Assembly: GCA_023614405.1 (NCBI GenBank)
Contig: CM042688.1
Span: 65,458,253-65,522,252 of the forward strand
Source: Avena insularis
Taxonomy: Eukaryota; Streptophyta; Magnoliopsida; Poales; Poaceae
DNA length: 64,000 bases
Direction: 5' to 3'
A program made the translations under genes and the position numbers. The notes beneath the pieces are model-generated. The model worked only from the letters and a program-made list of their open reading frames with translations. It was not told the origin of the DNA and did no database searches. This document shows positions 30,680-41,431 of this stretch, one piece after another (the first letter of the stretch is position 1; each line of letters begins with the position of its first letter).

Positions 30680-33001
30680 TGTTAGATTTATATGGGTTGT
30701 GGCCCATGTAGACAACCCATTGTTGGAGATATGCCCAAGAGGCAATAATAAAAGAGATTATTATTATATCTGTGTGTTTATGATGAATGTTTACATCCCA
30801 TGCTATAATTATATTATAAGGAAACACTAATACTTGTGTGTTTTGTAAACATAAAAGAGTCCCTAGTAAGCCTCTTGTTGAACTAGCTTGTTGATTGATT
30901 GATGATCATGGTTTCCTGATCATAGACATTGGATGTGATTAATAACAAGGTTATATCATTAGGAGAATGATATAATGGACACACTCCCATAGTAAGCATA
31001 GCATAAGATCAAGTCATTAAGTTCGTATTGCTGTAAGCTTTGAAATACATAGTAACCTAATCCTTCGACCATGAGGTTATGTTAATCACCATCACCGGAT
31101 GGGTACTTTGATGACATCAAACGCCGCTCAGAATCGGTTATAAAGGTGTCATTAGGTATTCTGAAAGTATGTGTTGAGCGCATAGACCAAGATTGGGATT
31201 TGTCCATCCATATGAGGATAGATATACTGGGCCCTCTCGGTGGAATGTCATCTAGATAGCTTGCAAGCATGTGACTAGGTCACAAGGGATGACATAACAT
31301 GGAGCGAGTAAAGAGTACTTATCGATGTGAGGAAGAACTAGGTATGAAGATACCGACGATCAAACCTCGGATAAGTAGAATATCGCGAGACATAGGGAAT
31401 TGGTTTCGTATGTTAATTGGTTCATTCGATCACGAAGTAATCATTGAGTATGTGGGAGCCGTTATGGATCTCCAGATCCCGCTGATGGTTATTGATGGGA
31501 GAGGTGCCTTCATCATGTCTGCATATTCACGAACCGTAGGGTGACACACTTAAGGTTCGAAGTTGTTTGAAGTAGATATGGAATTTGTGTTGGAGACCGA
31601 ATGTTGTTCGGAGTCTCGGAATGGATCCGAGACATCACGAGGAGATCCGTAATGGTCCGGAGAATGAGATTCATATATTGGGGATCATTTTCTAAGTTAG
31701 GAAATGTTCCAGGGTGTTTATATGGAGATTCTAGAAGGTTTCGGAATGTTCTGGAAGGTTCTAGAGGATTTCTTGGAGTTTGCTTGAAAACCAAGAAAGG
31801 GATCAAAGAAACCAAGTGGGGTAAGACACGGATTCGTGGGGGAGGAGGATTCCTCCCCCCAACCCTGGCCCAAGGAGGGAGTCCTAGGACTCCCCTCCCA
31901 GCGCCTCCCTCCTTTAAATAGAAGGGAGGGTGCGCCCCCTCTTGCACCTTGTCTCATAACAATCTCTTTCAGCCGCCTCTCTCCTCCATGTTTCTTCTGC
32001 ACAGGCATAGGCGAAGCCCTGCAGAATTCTCACCTCCACCACCACCACGCCGTCGTGCTGCTGGGATTCCGTTGAGAAGATCTACTACCTCCGCTGATCG
32101 CTGGAACAGGAAGAGGAAGGTCTGCTTCGACTCCGCACGTGTGACCGTCTGTGGAAGCGCTGCCAGAACGCGGCGCCGGAAGGATCGTCCACATGATCTT
32201 GAGATCGGCAAGTGATCGACTACATCATCCACGAGATCTAATCTCGTTAACGCTTTCGGTTCTACGAGGGTTAGTACCGATCTATCTCGTTGCTCATGTC
32301 TAGTAGATTAGATCTTGGCTTTTATCTAGATTAGATCTGGGTTTTGTTCGTTCTTACGGTAGAAATTTTTTGTTTTCCATGCTACGAACCCTTCACCCAT
32401 GTAGTCTAATAAATCCTGAATCTTAAGGCTCATCTACTATGGCATCTTGGGAGCCATGTGGGAGATAAAGTTTAGTCCCACATTACTAGTTGGGAGAGAG
32501 TTGGACCAGCTTATAAGGTGAGCTGTTTCACTCTCACTAAGTGAGTGAAAACAAAAAGGTGTCCACGCGCACTCCTCCTCCACCGCCCGCCTCGTCTCGC
32601 CCGCACGCGCGTCACGTTTCGTGAATCGAGTTCGAGTTAGAAACCCATTTTGTGGAAGACTAAATTTTTGTCTGGTGCACCAGCTGTTGGGTACGTGTCA
32701 ACATTCGTGTGCATGTTTGACATCCTCGTCTTCCACCGCGTGACGACTCGATCATCTCACCTCCCAGGCTATAGCGGGAGAGACTGAACAGATCTAGAAG
32801 AATCCAGTTCTTTTTCTCTATCTCTCTCGTCGTGTGTTCCTCTTGTTGTACTGCTCTCTAGGCTTCCCCATCCTGGCGGCTACGTGCACTGCTGTCCGGA
32901 AGAGCAGGCCTCCGAAACCCTGTTCGTTGAGATCCTGCCCCGGGAGACGGGCGATAAGGTTTTTGGGGAGCGTCTCATCGTGACTACTCGCTTCCATTCG
33001 T
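30680..33001 (+). repeat. 5' LTR of the TGTTAGATTT-type Copia, interrupted
   Basis: 30680-30720 and 32396-33001 together make about 640 bp similar to 38720-39372. The gap is the Angela-type solo LTR with its CCCAT duplication. The AGATTTATATGGG start and the TTGGGAGAGAGTTGGACCAG block are shared with the 3' LTR. Confidence 0.75.
30721..32395 (+). mobile_element. Solo LTR, Angela/BARE-type Copia (same insertion site as 20525)
   Basis: 1675 bp, TGTTGG...CTTCA, flanked by CCCAT at 30716-30720 and 32396-32400. The left flank is the duplicated copy of the left flank of the full-length element at 20525, so both descend from one insertion. Here the internal part was lost by LTR-LTR recombination. 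Small deletions occur near 31130, 31220 and 31865-31905. Confidence 0.9.
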
Positions 33002-33036
33002 GTTCCTCTTCATAAACCGGCGACCTCAACAGCACC

Positions 33037-34060
33037 ATGGGAGACAACGACAAAGACGAAGGTGCTGCTACAGTGATGACCTTTCTGGTCAACCTCTACG
33101 TGATATTTCTCTCTTTGTATGCACTAGTTATTGCTAGATTTCCAAATCTACTAGATATGGTTGTTTGGATGCATGTGTTTAGATTTGCTAGTGCCTACAT
33201 AATCTTGATTTCAGTAATTAATCTCATGAGGAAATTGCCTAATATTCCAACAATCCAAAAACCTTATTTATTTAGGAAATTTGTCATCTGCCTTTGCTGC
33301 TTCACTGAAATCGAGCCCTTTTATGGGTGCTAATTTTAAGAGATGGCAAGAGAAAACCCTCTTGTGGCTCACTGGAATGGGCATAGAAAAAGTTGCAGAT
33401 GGCACTTCCAGAGGTCCGCTTACTCTTGATGAAGATAGAGCATTTAGGGAGGTCTCTGTACTTTTTGTGGGCGCTGTACTCAGTGTGCCTGGAGATAAGT
33501 TGGTTGATGCATATTTGCATATTCGTGATGCCAAGGAACTGTGGGATGCGCTAGACACTAAGTTCGGTGCTGCCGATGCCGATGGTGAATTGTATGCTAT
33601 GGAGCAGTTATGTGACTACAAGATAGTTGAAAACCAATCTGTAGTAGAACAGGATCATGAGCTACAGATCATGGCAAACAAACTCAAACCCCTCAAGTGT
33701 GTGCTTCCGGACAAGTTTGTCACGGGATACATTGTTGCTAAGCTTCCCCCTTCATGGAGGAACTTTGCCACTTCTCTGAAACATCAGAAACATGAGCTCT
33801 CCATTGAGTACCTCATTGGCTCTCTGGATGTTGAAGAGAAGGCGAGGCAAAATACAAACACACTAGTGGAACCGAGGGACATTCTACTGCAAATATGGTG
33901 CAGAAAAATACTCACAAGTCTAAGGGAAATAATAGAGTCTGCCAGACTACCAACTTCAAGAAGAAGAAGGGGCAGAACAAGGAAAAGAAAGAACCTTTGG
34001 GTGTGTGGCGAGATTGGTCATTAGGCTCATCGTTGTCCATAGAATAAAGGCAAGAAGGGT
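33037..34060 (+). pseudogene. Copia gag (TGTTAGATTT-type element), broken
   Basis: ATG 33037 starts MGDNDKDEGAA. After about 200 bp that does not look like gag, the sequence from 33275 gives SSAFAASLKSSPFMGANFKRW, LLWLTGMGIEKVADG, AKELWDALDTKFG, LPDKFVTGYIVAKLPPSW and SIEYLIGSLDVEEKARQ, the helical gag domain of Copia elements. The zinc knuckle remnant reads VCGEIGH, a stop, then AHRCP. The non-coding stretch 33070-33270 ends in TTATTTATTTAGG and may be an intron or an insertion. Frame changes occur near 33880, and a stop lies inside the knuckle at 34022. Confidence 0.75.
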
Positions 34061-35524
34061 CAGGTTGGACAGAGTTCTAAATCTGTTAACATGGTCATTG
34101 GAAATACTGATGCAGAAACTTTAGGTTCTAGTACAGTAATTTATTACCTATTGTTCTTTCAGTATTTCAACCCACGGAATGGTGGGTTGATACGGGTGCC
34201 AATGTTCATGTCTGTCCTGACATTTCCATGTTCACATCTTATCAGGCTTGAGATTCCTCAATCATGATGGGGAATGGGTTACATGCTACTGTTCTTGGTG
34301 CTGGCACGGTAGATCTGAAATTTACTTCGAGCAAGATTGTGCAATTGAAGAACATGCAGCATGTCCCTTCTATCAAGAAGAATCTCGTTAGTGGATCTCA
34401 TCTTCTGAAAGATGGGTTTAAGTTGGTATTTGAGTCCAATAAAGTTGTATTATCTAAGTATGGAACCTTTGTTGGAAAAGGATATGAATGCGGAGGCATG
34501 TTCCATTTTTCATTGGTAGACTTTTGTGATGATGGTAGTAAACCATATTTGCACTACTAGTAATGAAACTAATGTTTGGCATTCACTACTTTGTCATATT
34601 AATTTTGGTTGTTTATCACGGCTTGCTGGTATGAGTTTAATTCCAAAATTTACTATTGTCAAAGACTCTAAGTGCCATGCTTGTGTGCAAGAAAAACAGC
34701 CTCGCAAGCCTCACAAGCCTGCAAAGGAGAGAAACTTGGCACCTCTAGAGCTCATACATTCAGATCTATGTGAGATGAATGGTGTGTTGACAATTAGTGG
34801 AAAGAAATATTTCATGACATTGATTGATGATTCTACTAGGTATTGTTATGTATATCACTTGAAAACTAAAGACGAGGCTTTAGATTTCTTTAAAATCTAT
34901 AAGGCAGAAGTTGAAAATCAACTTGAGAGAAAGATTAAAAGAATTCGGTTTGATCGTGGTGGAGAGTAATTTTCTAATGAGTTCAATTTATTCTGTTCGG
35001 AACATGGTACTATACATGAGAGGATTCTTCCCAATTCCCCTCAATCCAATGGGATTGCTGAGAGGAAAAACTGGACTCTAACAGATTTGGTTAACGCCAT
35101 GTTAGACACTACCGGTTTATCCAAGGAATGGTGGGGGAGGCTATAATAACTTCATGTCATGTCCTAAACCGTGTTCCAATTAAGAATAAAGAGATCACTC
35201 CATTTGAAGAATGGGAAAATAAAAGGTTGACACTCTCCTACTTACGAACTTGGGGTTGTTTGGCAAAGGTCAACGTGCCAATCAACAAGAAGCGTAAGCT
35301 TGAACCGAAAACCGTGGATTGTGTCTTTCCTGGCTATGCTTCTCATAGTATTGCTTATAGATTTCTGGTGGTGAAATCTGAAGTGGGCGACATGAGTGTC
35401 AGTACCATTTTTGAATCAAGAGATGCTAGATTCTTTCATGATATATTTCCTATGAGTGATATTCCTAGCATATCTAATAAGGAATATGATCCAATTTCTG
35501 AACTTAAACTCCATTGAGACTGAT

Positions 35525-36519
35525 CAGGGCCAGATCTAGGATTTCAAAGGCCCCAAGACGAACTTCATCGACGGGCCCAACATAGGCTTTTTTTATTTCA
35601 TGTATGAATGAATAAAATTATTATTAAGTTATGAACATTGATAATTTTTCATTAGCATTAGAGTTTGATAAATTTCTTGCCTTTTGTTCCTAACCAAGTA
35701 TCACAAAAGCTACAGCGCATCAAAGAGAGAGAAATAGCATGAAAATAAACCTCAATTTTGACGCAAAGTCATTAATGACGACAGCACAAGATCAATACTA
35801 TTCAGCTTATTTTTCTCGATGCAACACATGACCAGAGGACACCGTAAGCTGCATGAAATTATAGCAAAACTCAAAGCCTCAAAGATCAGGTTATATGAAC
35901 AACTGAATATTCAGAACATGAAAAAATAGAGTTGGCCGGTCCCGTAGAGTTTTACTCCCTCCGTTTCAAAATATAAGATGTTTTGGCTTTGTGAATGAAA
36001 TGTATCTAGACTTCTTTTAGTGTCTAGATTCATCTAAGTTTAGAGTGAACCTAGACACTAAAAGGGGTCTAGATACACTTCTTTCATTTTAAAACGGAGG
36101 GAGTAGATCCGAGAATTACCTTTTGATCTCGATCTCTCCCCAATTTCTTGCAAACACCTTGCCGTAAGTGGTAAGCCGTAGCAGCGGCCACTCCCGTGAC
36201 TCCGTCTCCAACTCTCCATGATCGTGCCCGTGCGTGATTAGGGAATAGAGATTAGGGATCCAAGGCGAGGCGACAGCCGACGCCCCGTGCGTGATCAAAT
36301 CCAGAGAAAACGAAACGGCAAAGTGCTTGTTCTTTTTTTCAAGGACTCTTTCATGCGTGCTTTGTAGTTGCTGGAGGCCTGAACTGGCTGAACGATGGAT
36401 CAAAGATGGGCCTATTTTTTCTTCTACTCTGCCCTATATACACTGTACCAGATATGGGCCCCTATTTATGCCGGGCCCCAGGCCGTCGCCCTTCTTGCCC
36501 TGGGCCAGAGTCGGCCCTG
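35525..36519. mobile_element. hAT-type non-autonomous element
   Basis: The ends CAGGGCCAGATCTAGG and (inverse of the right end) CAGGGCCGACTCTGG form terminal inverted repeats, and AGACTGAT flanks both sides (35517-35524 and 36520-36527), the 8-bp duplication of hAT elements. The 995-bp interior has no transposase. It contains a Stowaway MITE. Confidence 0.88.
35955..36103. mobile_element. Stowaway (Tc1/Mariner-type) MITE
   Basis: 149 bp with termini CTCCCTCCGTTT and AAAACGGAGGGAG, flanked by TA (35953-35954 and 36104-36105). Most of its length folds back on itself, as is usual for Stowaway elements. It lies inside the hAT element and is therefore younger than that insertion. Confidence 0.92.
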
Positions 36520-38180
36520 AGACTGATGAACAATCAGATTGTGATAGTTCAGATTCGAATGAGGTTGACAATGAAGCTCCCATAGGGAGCAAGAGATAAA
36601 GGATCGCAAGGTCTTTTGGTAATTATTTCATTCTGGCCCTAGTGGATGACACTCCCACTACTATTTCAGAAGCTTTTGCATCTCTAGATGTAGAATACTG
36701 GAAAGAAGCGGTTCAAAGTGAGATGGATTCCATCTTGGCTAATGGAACATGAGAGATATCTAAACGTCCGCATGGGTGTAAACCTGTAGGATGTAAATGA
36801 GTATTTAAAAAGAAGCTTAGGGCTGATGGTACTATTGAAAATTACAAAACTTGGCTTATGGCTAAAGGCTATACCCAAAAAGAAGGCGAAGATTTCTTTG
36901 ATACTTACTCACCTGTGGCTAGATTTACCACAATTCGAGTACTACTATCACTGGCTACCTCTCATGGTCTTCTCATTCATCAAATGGACATTAAGATAGC
37001 TTTCGTAAATGGAGAGTTAGACGAGGAAATTTACATGGAACATCCTGATGGTTTTGTACTAGAAGGTCAAGAAAGAAAGGTGTGTAAATTGAAGAAATCT
37101 TTATATGGTCTCAAACAAGCTCCCAAGCAATGACATGAGAAGTTCGAAAGAACTTTGACATCTGTGGGCTTTATTGTAAATGAAGCCGATAAATGTGTAT
37201 ACTATCGCCATGGTGGGGGTGAGGGAGTTGTCCTATGTTTGTATATTGATGACATACTAATTTTTGGGACAAGTCTCAAAATGATTAATGAGGTCAAAAC
37301 ATCTTATCTCAATGTTTTGAGATGAACAATCTTGGAGAAGCTGATGTTATCTTAAACATCAAGCTACTGAGAGATGAGAATAATGGGATTACTCTTATGC
37401 AATCACATTATGTGGAGAAGGTGTTGAGTAGATTTGGATATGATGATTGCAAATCTTCTCCCACACCTTATGATCCTAGTGTTTTGCTTCGAAAGAATCA
37501 AAAGGCAGCTAGAGATCAATTGAGATACTCTCAGATTATTGGCTTACTTATGTATTTATCTTGCACTATGAGGCCTGACATATCTTTTGTTGTGAACAAA
37601 CTTAGCCGGTTTGTGGCCAACCTAGGAGATGATCATTGGCATGCTCTTGAGAGGGTAATGCGCTATCTAAAGGGAACAGTGAGCTATGGAATTCATTATA
37701 CTAGGTATCCAAGAGTACTTGAAGGGTATAGTGATTCAAACTGGATATCAGATGGCCACAAGTGGATATATATTCACTCTTGGTGGTGGCGCTGTTTCAT
37801 GGAAGTCTTGCAAGCAGACCATCTTAACGAGGTCAACTATGGAAGCAGAACTCACAACATTAGATACTGTGATTGTCGAAGCAAAATGGCTTCGTGAACT
37901 CTTAACAGATTTGCCTATGGTTGAAAAACCAATATCAACAATCCTTATGAACTGTGACAACCAAACTATGATTGTCAAAGTGAACAGTTCTAAGTACAAT
38001 ACGAAGAGTTCAAGACATGTCAAGAGAAGATTGAAGTCTATCAGAAAGCTGAGAAACTCCGGAGTTATAGCATTGGATTATGTCCAAACGGCTAAGAATC
38101 TAGTAGATCCTTTTACGAAAGGACTATCAAGAAATTTGATAGAAAATGCATCGAGGGAGATGGGTTTGAGACCCACGTGA

Positions 38181-38719
38181 GTTGTCAAGGGGGTAACCCA
38201 ACCTATGTGATCGGAGATCCCGTGAATTAGGACCTAGGAAAACAAACTGAAAAAGCTGAGTTGAGAGAAACTTTTAATACTCCCACTCTGCTGCAGATGC
38301 AATTCTCTCATAGTACTCTGTAAGGAAGGTTGATTATATGTTAATGTGTTCTTACTGTCTCCTTGGGAGCAAAGACGCTGTCCTATCTTGAAAGAACATA
38401 CCTATATGAGCTACACTACTGGTCATGGCGTATGAGATTTGGGTGAATCTCTAGGAAGCTCATGAAAAGCCAAAGAGTATGACTTATAAGATCCACCCGA
38501 GGGGTAGCCTATGGCAGCCAAGTACCGGCAACGACATTGAGTGAAACTTGCCGCACAAGACTGACAATTCATGGCATAGTCCATTATCCAGTTGTAGTAA
38601 GCGTATCTCTTTGTCTAGGTGGAAGTTCAACTTAACAGACTCCACTGAACTACAGGTATATTAAACAGTGATTGGAACTAATAAGCCATATGATGTGCCT
38701 CTGAGATCTGGTGGGGGAT
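38181..38719 (+). other. Non-coding 3' region and polypurine tract of the Copia
   Basis: Between the pol stop and the 3' LTR no ORF is seen. The purine-rich CTGGTGGGGGAT at about 38709-38719 directly precedes the LTR start and fits the polypurine tract. Confidence 0.65.
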
Positions 38720-39372
38720 TGTTAGATTTATATGGGTTGTGGCCTATGTAGGAATCCCATGTAGTCTAATAAATCCTGAAATCTCAAGGCCCATCTACTA
38801 TGGCATCTTGGGAGCTGTGTGGGCGACAAAGTTTACTCCCACATTGCTAGTTGGGAGAGAGTTGGACCAGCTTATAAGATGAGATGTTTCACTCCCACTA
38901 AGTGAGTAAGAAGAGAAGTAGTCCATGTGCACTCCTCCTCCGCAACCGCCCGCCTCGCCTCTCCCGCACGCGCGTCGCATCGTGTTTCGTGAATCGAGTT
39001 CGAGTTAGAAACTCGTTTTTTGGAAGACTAAATTTTTGCTTGGTGCACCAGCTGTTGGGTAAGTGTCAACATTCGTGTGCATGTTTGACGCGTGTCCTTT
39101 TCTTCCACCGCGTGGTGATTCGGTCGGCTCACCTCCCAGGCTATAGAGGGAGAGACTGAACAGATCTAGAAGAATCCAGTTCTTTTTCTCTGTCTCTCAC
39201 GTCATGTGTTCCTCTTGCTGTGCTGCTCTCTAGGCTTCCCCATCCCGACGGATGCGTGCACTGTTGTTCGGGAGAGCAGGCCTTCGAAACCCCGTACTTT
39301 GAGATCCTGTACTAGGAGACGGACGATAAAGTTTTGGGAAGCGTTTCGGCGCGACTGCTCGCTTCCGTTCGT
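38720..39372 (+). repeat. 3' LTR of the TGTTAGATTT-type Copia
   Basis: It starts TGTTAGATTTATATGGG, matching 30680, and is uninterrupted, so it shows what the 5' LTR looked like before the Angela-type insertion. The right end is placed where similarity to the 5' LTR stops. Confidence 0.75.
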
Positions 39373-39535
39373 ACAAGACAATTGATTTAGAGGTCATGAT
39401 AATTTCATGTTAGTTTTCCTGGTTCCTGATGACTCTAGGAATGGCTATATAAATATATCAATAAGAAAATTATTATTATTATTACATTTTGTAACAAATG
39501 TTTCGTATGTATTTATTGCATTTTACAATTAAAAA
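39373..39535. other. AT-rich sequence, no feature recognised
   Basis: Short stretch with ATTATT runs between the LTR end and the tandem repeats. No coding feature is seen. Confidence 0.4.
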
Positions 39536-39911
39536 GGTGTATAATTTTCTTATCACAACATTATCACGTATTAAGTGCGATTTCAAAGAGTTCAAATATG
39601 TATAATTTTCGTATATGCAAGTTTATGTATTACATTCCACTCTATGAAAATGGAGGAGAAATTGATAATCTCTCAAAATTTTGTTAGCACATCATTATCA
39701 CATATTAAGTGTGATTTCACAGTGTTGAAAGGTTTATAATTTTCGTATACGCAAATTTATGCATTATATTTCACTCTATGGAAATGATAAATGATCAGGA
39801 TTTTATTAGCACAACATTATCATTCCTAAGTGCGATTTCAAAGAGTTCAAAAGTATAAAATTTTCGTATATGCATATTTATGCATTACATATCACTATAT
39901 AAAAATGAAGC
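39536..39911. repeat. Imperfect AT-rich tandem repeat, unit about 120-130 bp
   Basis: The block starting TATAATTTTCGTATATGC and going on through TTATGCATTACAT, CACTCTATG, TTAGCACAACATTATCA and AAGTGCGATTTCA recurs from about 39599, 39731 and 39851. A partial unit precedes them. Units differ by small indels and substitutions. Confidence 0.7.
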
Positions 39912-39953
39912 TAGACAAAGAGCCACCATGGCCGGATAAGGGCCACCGTCGCT

Positions 39954-39974
39954 GAAGAAGAAGAAGAAGAAGAA
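39954..39974 (+). repeat. GAA microsatellite
   Basis: Seven units of GAA directly after CGTCGCT. Confidence 0.8.
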
Positions 39975-40114
39975 AGGGGAGGCAACTGGCACGGGCGCGG
40001 GCGCGTTGCTGGTTCAGGGTCCCATCTTACAACGCCAATCCGGTTAAGCTGTGGGTCCGGCGATCACGTGGATAAGTTGTGGGTCTCATGCTGATCTAGA
40101 TAAGTGGAGAGAGG

Positions 40115-40282
40115 TGTCCACTACGGACACCGACTGAACGCGGCCCCACTTATCAGCATGTAACGGCAAGGGTCCGCTATAGGACCCGACAGAACGCGAC
40201 CCCACTGGTCAACACGTAACGGCGAGGGTCCACTACGGGACCCGACTGAACACGGCCCCACTTGTCAGCACGTAACGGCAAG
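40115..40282. repeat. 56-bp minisatellite, three units, with a hairpin in each
   Basis: Units start at about 40115, 40171 and 40227 and share CGACTGAACGCGGCCCCACT and CACGTAACGGCAAG. Each unit begins with a short inverted repeat: GTGTCC/GGACAC in the first, GGTCC/GGACC in the second and third. Confidence 0.75.
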
Positions 40283-40680
40283 GCTGGCGGACAGCGAGTT
40301 TTCAGACCGTGTGAGAGTTTCGTAGAAGGAGATGGACAAAAGTGAGGAAAAGTTAAGCGTTGGGAGAAAAGTGAGTAAAACTAAGAAACCGAGGGAACGC
40401 AAATAGAAATGACTTTATTAATACCTACTAAAAGGTTCGTTACAACACGAGAGCTTACAAAGCTCCTAGCTCATGGGTCACAAATGTATAATGTGATTTT
40501 ATTAGGAAGGCGTAGAATAGAACCACCTCGTAATTGAATTCCAATTATTCATGACTTCTAGAAAAATAGTTCTAGATATTCAGGACTTTTCCTCTTTTTA
40601 TTGCTTATTATTCAAGATGACTTCAAGAAAAAGAAATCCAAGTATGATTTTCCTCTTTTTTTGCTTTCTGCATCAGTTTG
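40283..40680. other. Intergenic DNA with a short local direct duplication
   Basis: No gene is seen. A block near 40545-40605 (ATTCATGACTTCTAGAAAAA and TTTTCCTCTTTTTATTGC) is repeated in diverged form near 40612-40670. Confidence 0.45.
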
Positions 40681-41431
40681 TTAAAGGATCGAGTAGGTCG
40701 TCTAGAGGGGTGAAGCTACTACCATTTTTTAGTTCTTTTTTCAAATTTAGTCTTGACAAGAAAATAGATTGTTAACTAGGTGAAAATCCTATATGATGGA
40801 GCACAAGCAAGATACAAAACACAAAATAATTGCAAGTAGTAAAGATAAGGGAACGAAGTAACAGAAGGGTAGACACGGATATGTAATTCCCGTAGTTCCT
40901 TCCTTTTGAGAGGAAGTACTTCTACATTGCAGGGGTGTGGCACCACAAAGGCCACCAAAGCCACGAAGGCCTCGCCCTATTCTCCCAAGAGCGCACCACA
41001 AAGGCGAGCTCAAGTTTCACTATGCGAGGACCTTGAAGGCAACAACCGAAAATTTTACAACAAGGTTGGAGCAATCTACACAACTCAATTGGGGGCTCCT
41101 AGAAACTTCACGAAGCTTCACAATGCATGCCACTAGCTTTTGAGGAAAGTTCAACTCCATATGGTGTTCCAAGAATCCAAGAGTAACAAGATCCACAGAG
41201 GATAGGTGGGAGGAATCCAATTTCCTTTGGTGAAAGTGTAGATCTAGGTCAAGTCTCCCAATCTTCAAAAGATCAAAAGGTTTGAGTGGCTACAGAGAGA
41301 TCTAGGGAAATGGAGCTCTTGTATTAATGGAGGAGAGAGAATATTAAAGAGTTAGGTTGGCAGGAGTAAGAAGTCCTCTTTATAAGAGGGCCTTCAGAAC
41401 GAGTAGTTTCCTACTTTCTCGACGCCCACCA
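40681..41431 (-). mobile_element. Diverged SIRE/Maximus-type LTR fragment
   Basis: It opens AAAGGATCGAGTAGG and continues with TCTAGAGGGGTGAA, TAGTTCCTTCCTTTTGAG, GGAAGTACTTCTAC and a TATAAAGAGG box on the minus strand near 41387, in the same order as in the LTR at 4889-6118. Similarity is much lower than between the other copies. It is cut at 41431 by the Copia LTR starting at 41432, before the position of the palindrome array. Confidence 0.65.

Larger units (their letters stand above)
28713..30720 (+). repeat. Second unit of a tandem segmental duplication (copy of 18529-20524)
   Basis: The order SIRE-type LTR, Harbinger 5' fragment, 270 bp of flanking DNA and the first 41 bp of the TGTTAGATTT-type LTR is the same as at 18529-20524, with the breakpoints of all nested insertions identical. 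The offset between the copies is about 10.2 kb. By eye the 468-bp Harbinger fragment differs at about nine bases between the copies, roughly 2 percent. Confidence 0.88.
34170..38180 (+). pseudogene. Copia pol (TGTTAGATTT-type element), broken and interrupted
   Basis: The protease motif WWVDTGANVHVCPD is at about 34183. The pre-integrase and integrase follow (NVWHSLLCHINFGCLSRLAGM, CHACVQEKQ, LIHSDLCEMNG, RFDRGGE, QSNGIAERKNW). At 35525-36519 a hAT element interrupts the linker. RT then resumes with YWKEAVQSEMDSILANGT, LMAKGYTQKEGEDFFDTYSP, HQMDIKIAFVNGELDEEIYM, LCLYIDDILIFGTS (catalytic YIDD in place of YVDD) and MRPDISFVVNKLSRF. RNase H follows with [32 protein letters not shown] and NCDNQT, to a stop at 38180. 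At least eight stops or frameshifts are spread along it, so it is an old copy. Confidence 0.8.
30680..39372 (+). mobile_element. Copia retrotransposon with TGTTAGATTT-type LTRs
   Basis: The 5' LTR starts at 30680 (TGTTAGATTTATATGGG) and the 3' LTR at 38720, with gag and pol between in Copia order on the plus strand. The ends of the LTRs are less certain: similarity stops after CTTCCRTTCGT (33001 and about 39372). No standard primer site follows the 5' LTR and no clean target duplication can be shown. The element is heavily mutated and hosts an Angela-type solo LTR and a hAT element. I do not assign a lineage. Confidence 0.75.

Noticed and set aside
39373..39380. Target-site duplication for the TGTTAGATTT-type Copia (AGACAA seen near both 20476 and 39376).
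   Set aside because: The match does not lie at the same distance from the two LTR ends, and the second unit differs (ATACAA), so it cannot be claimed.
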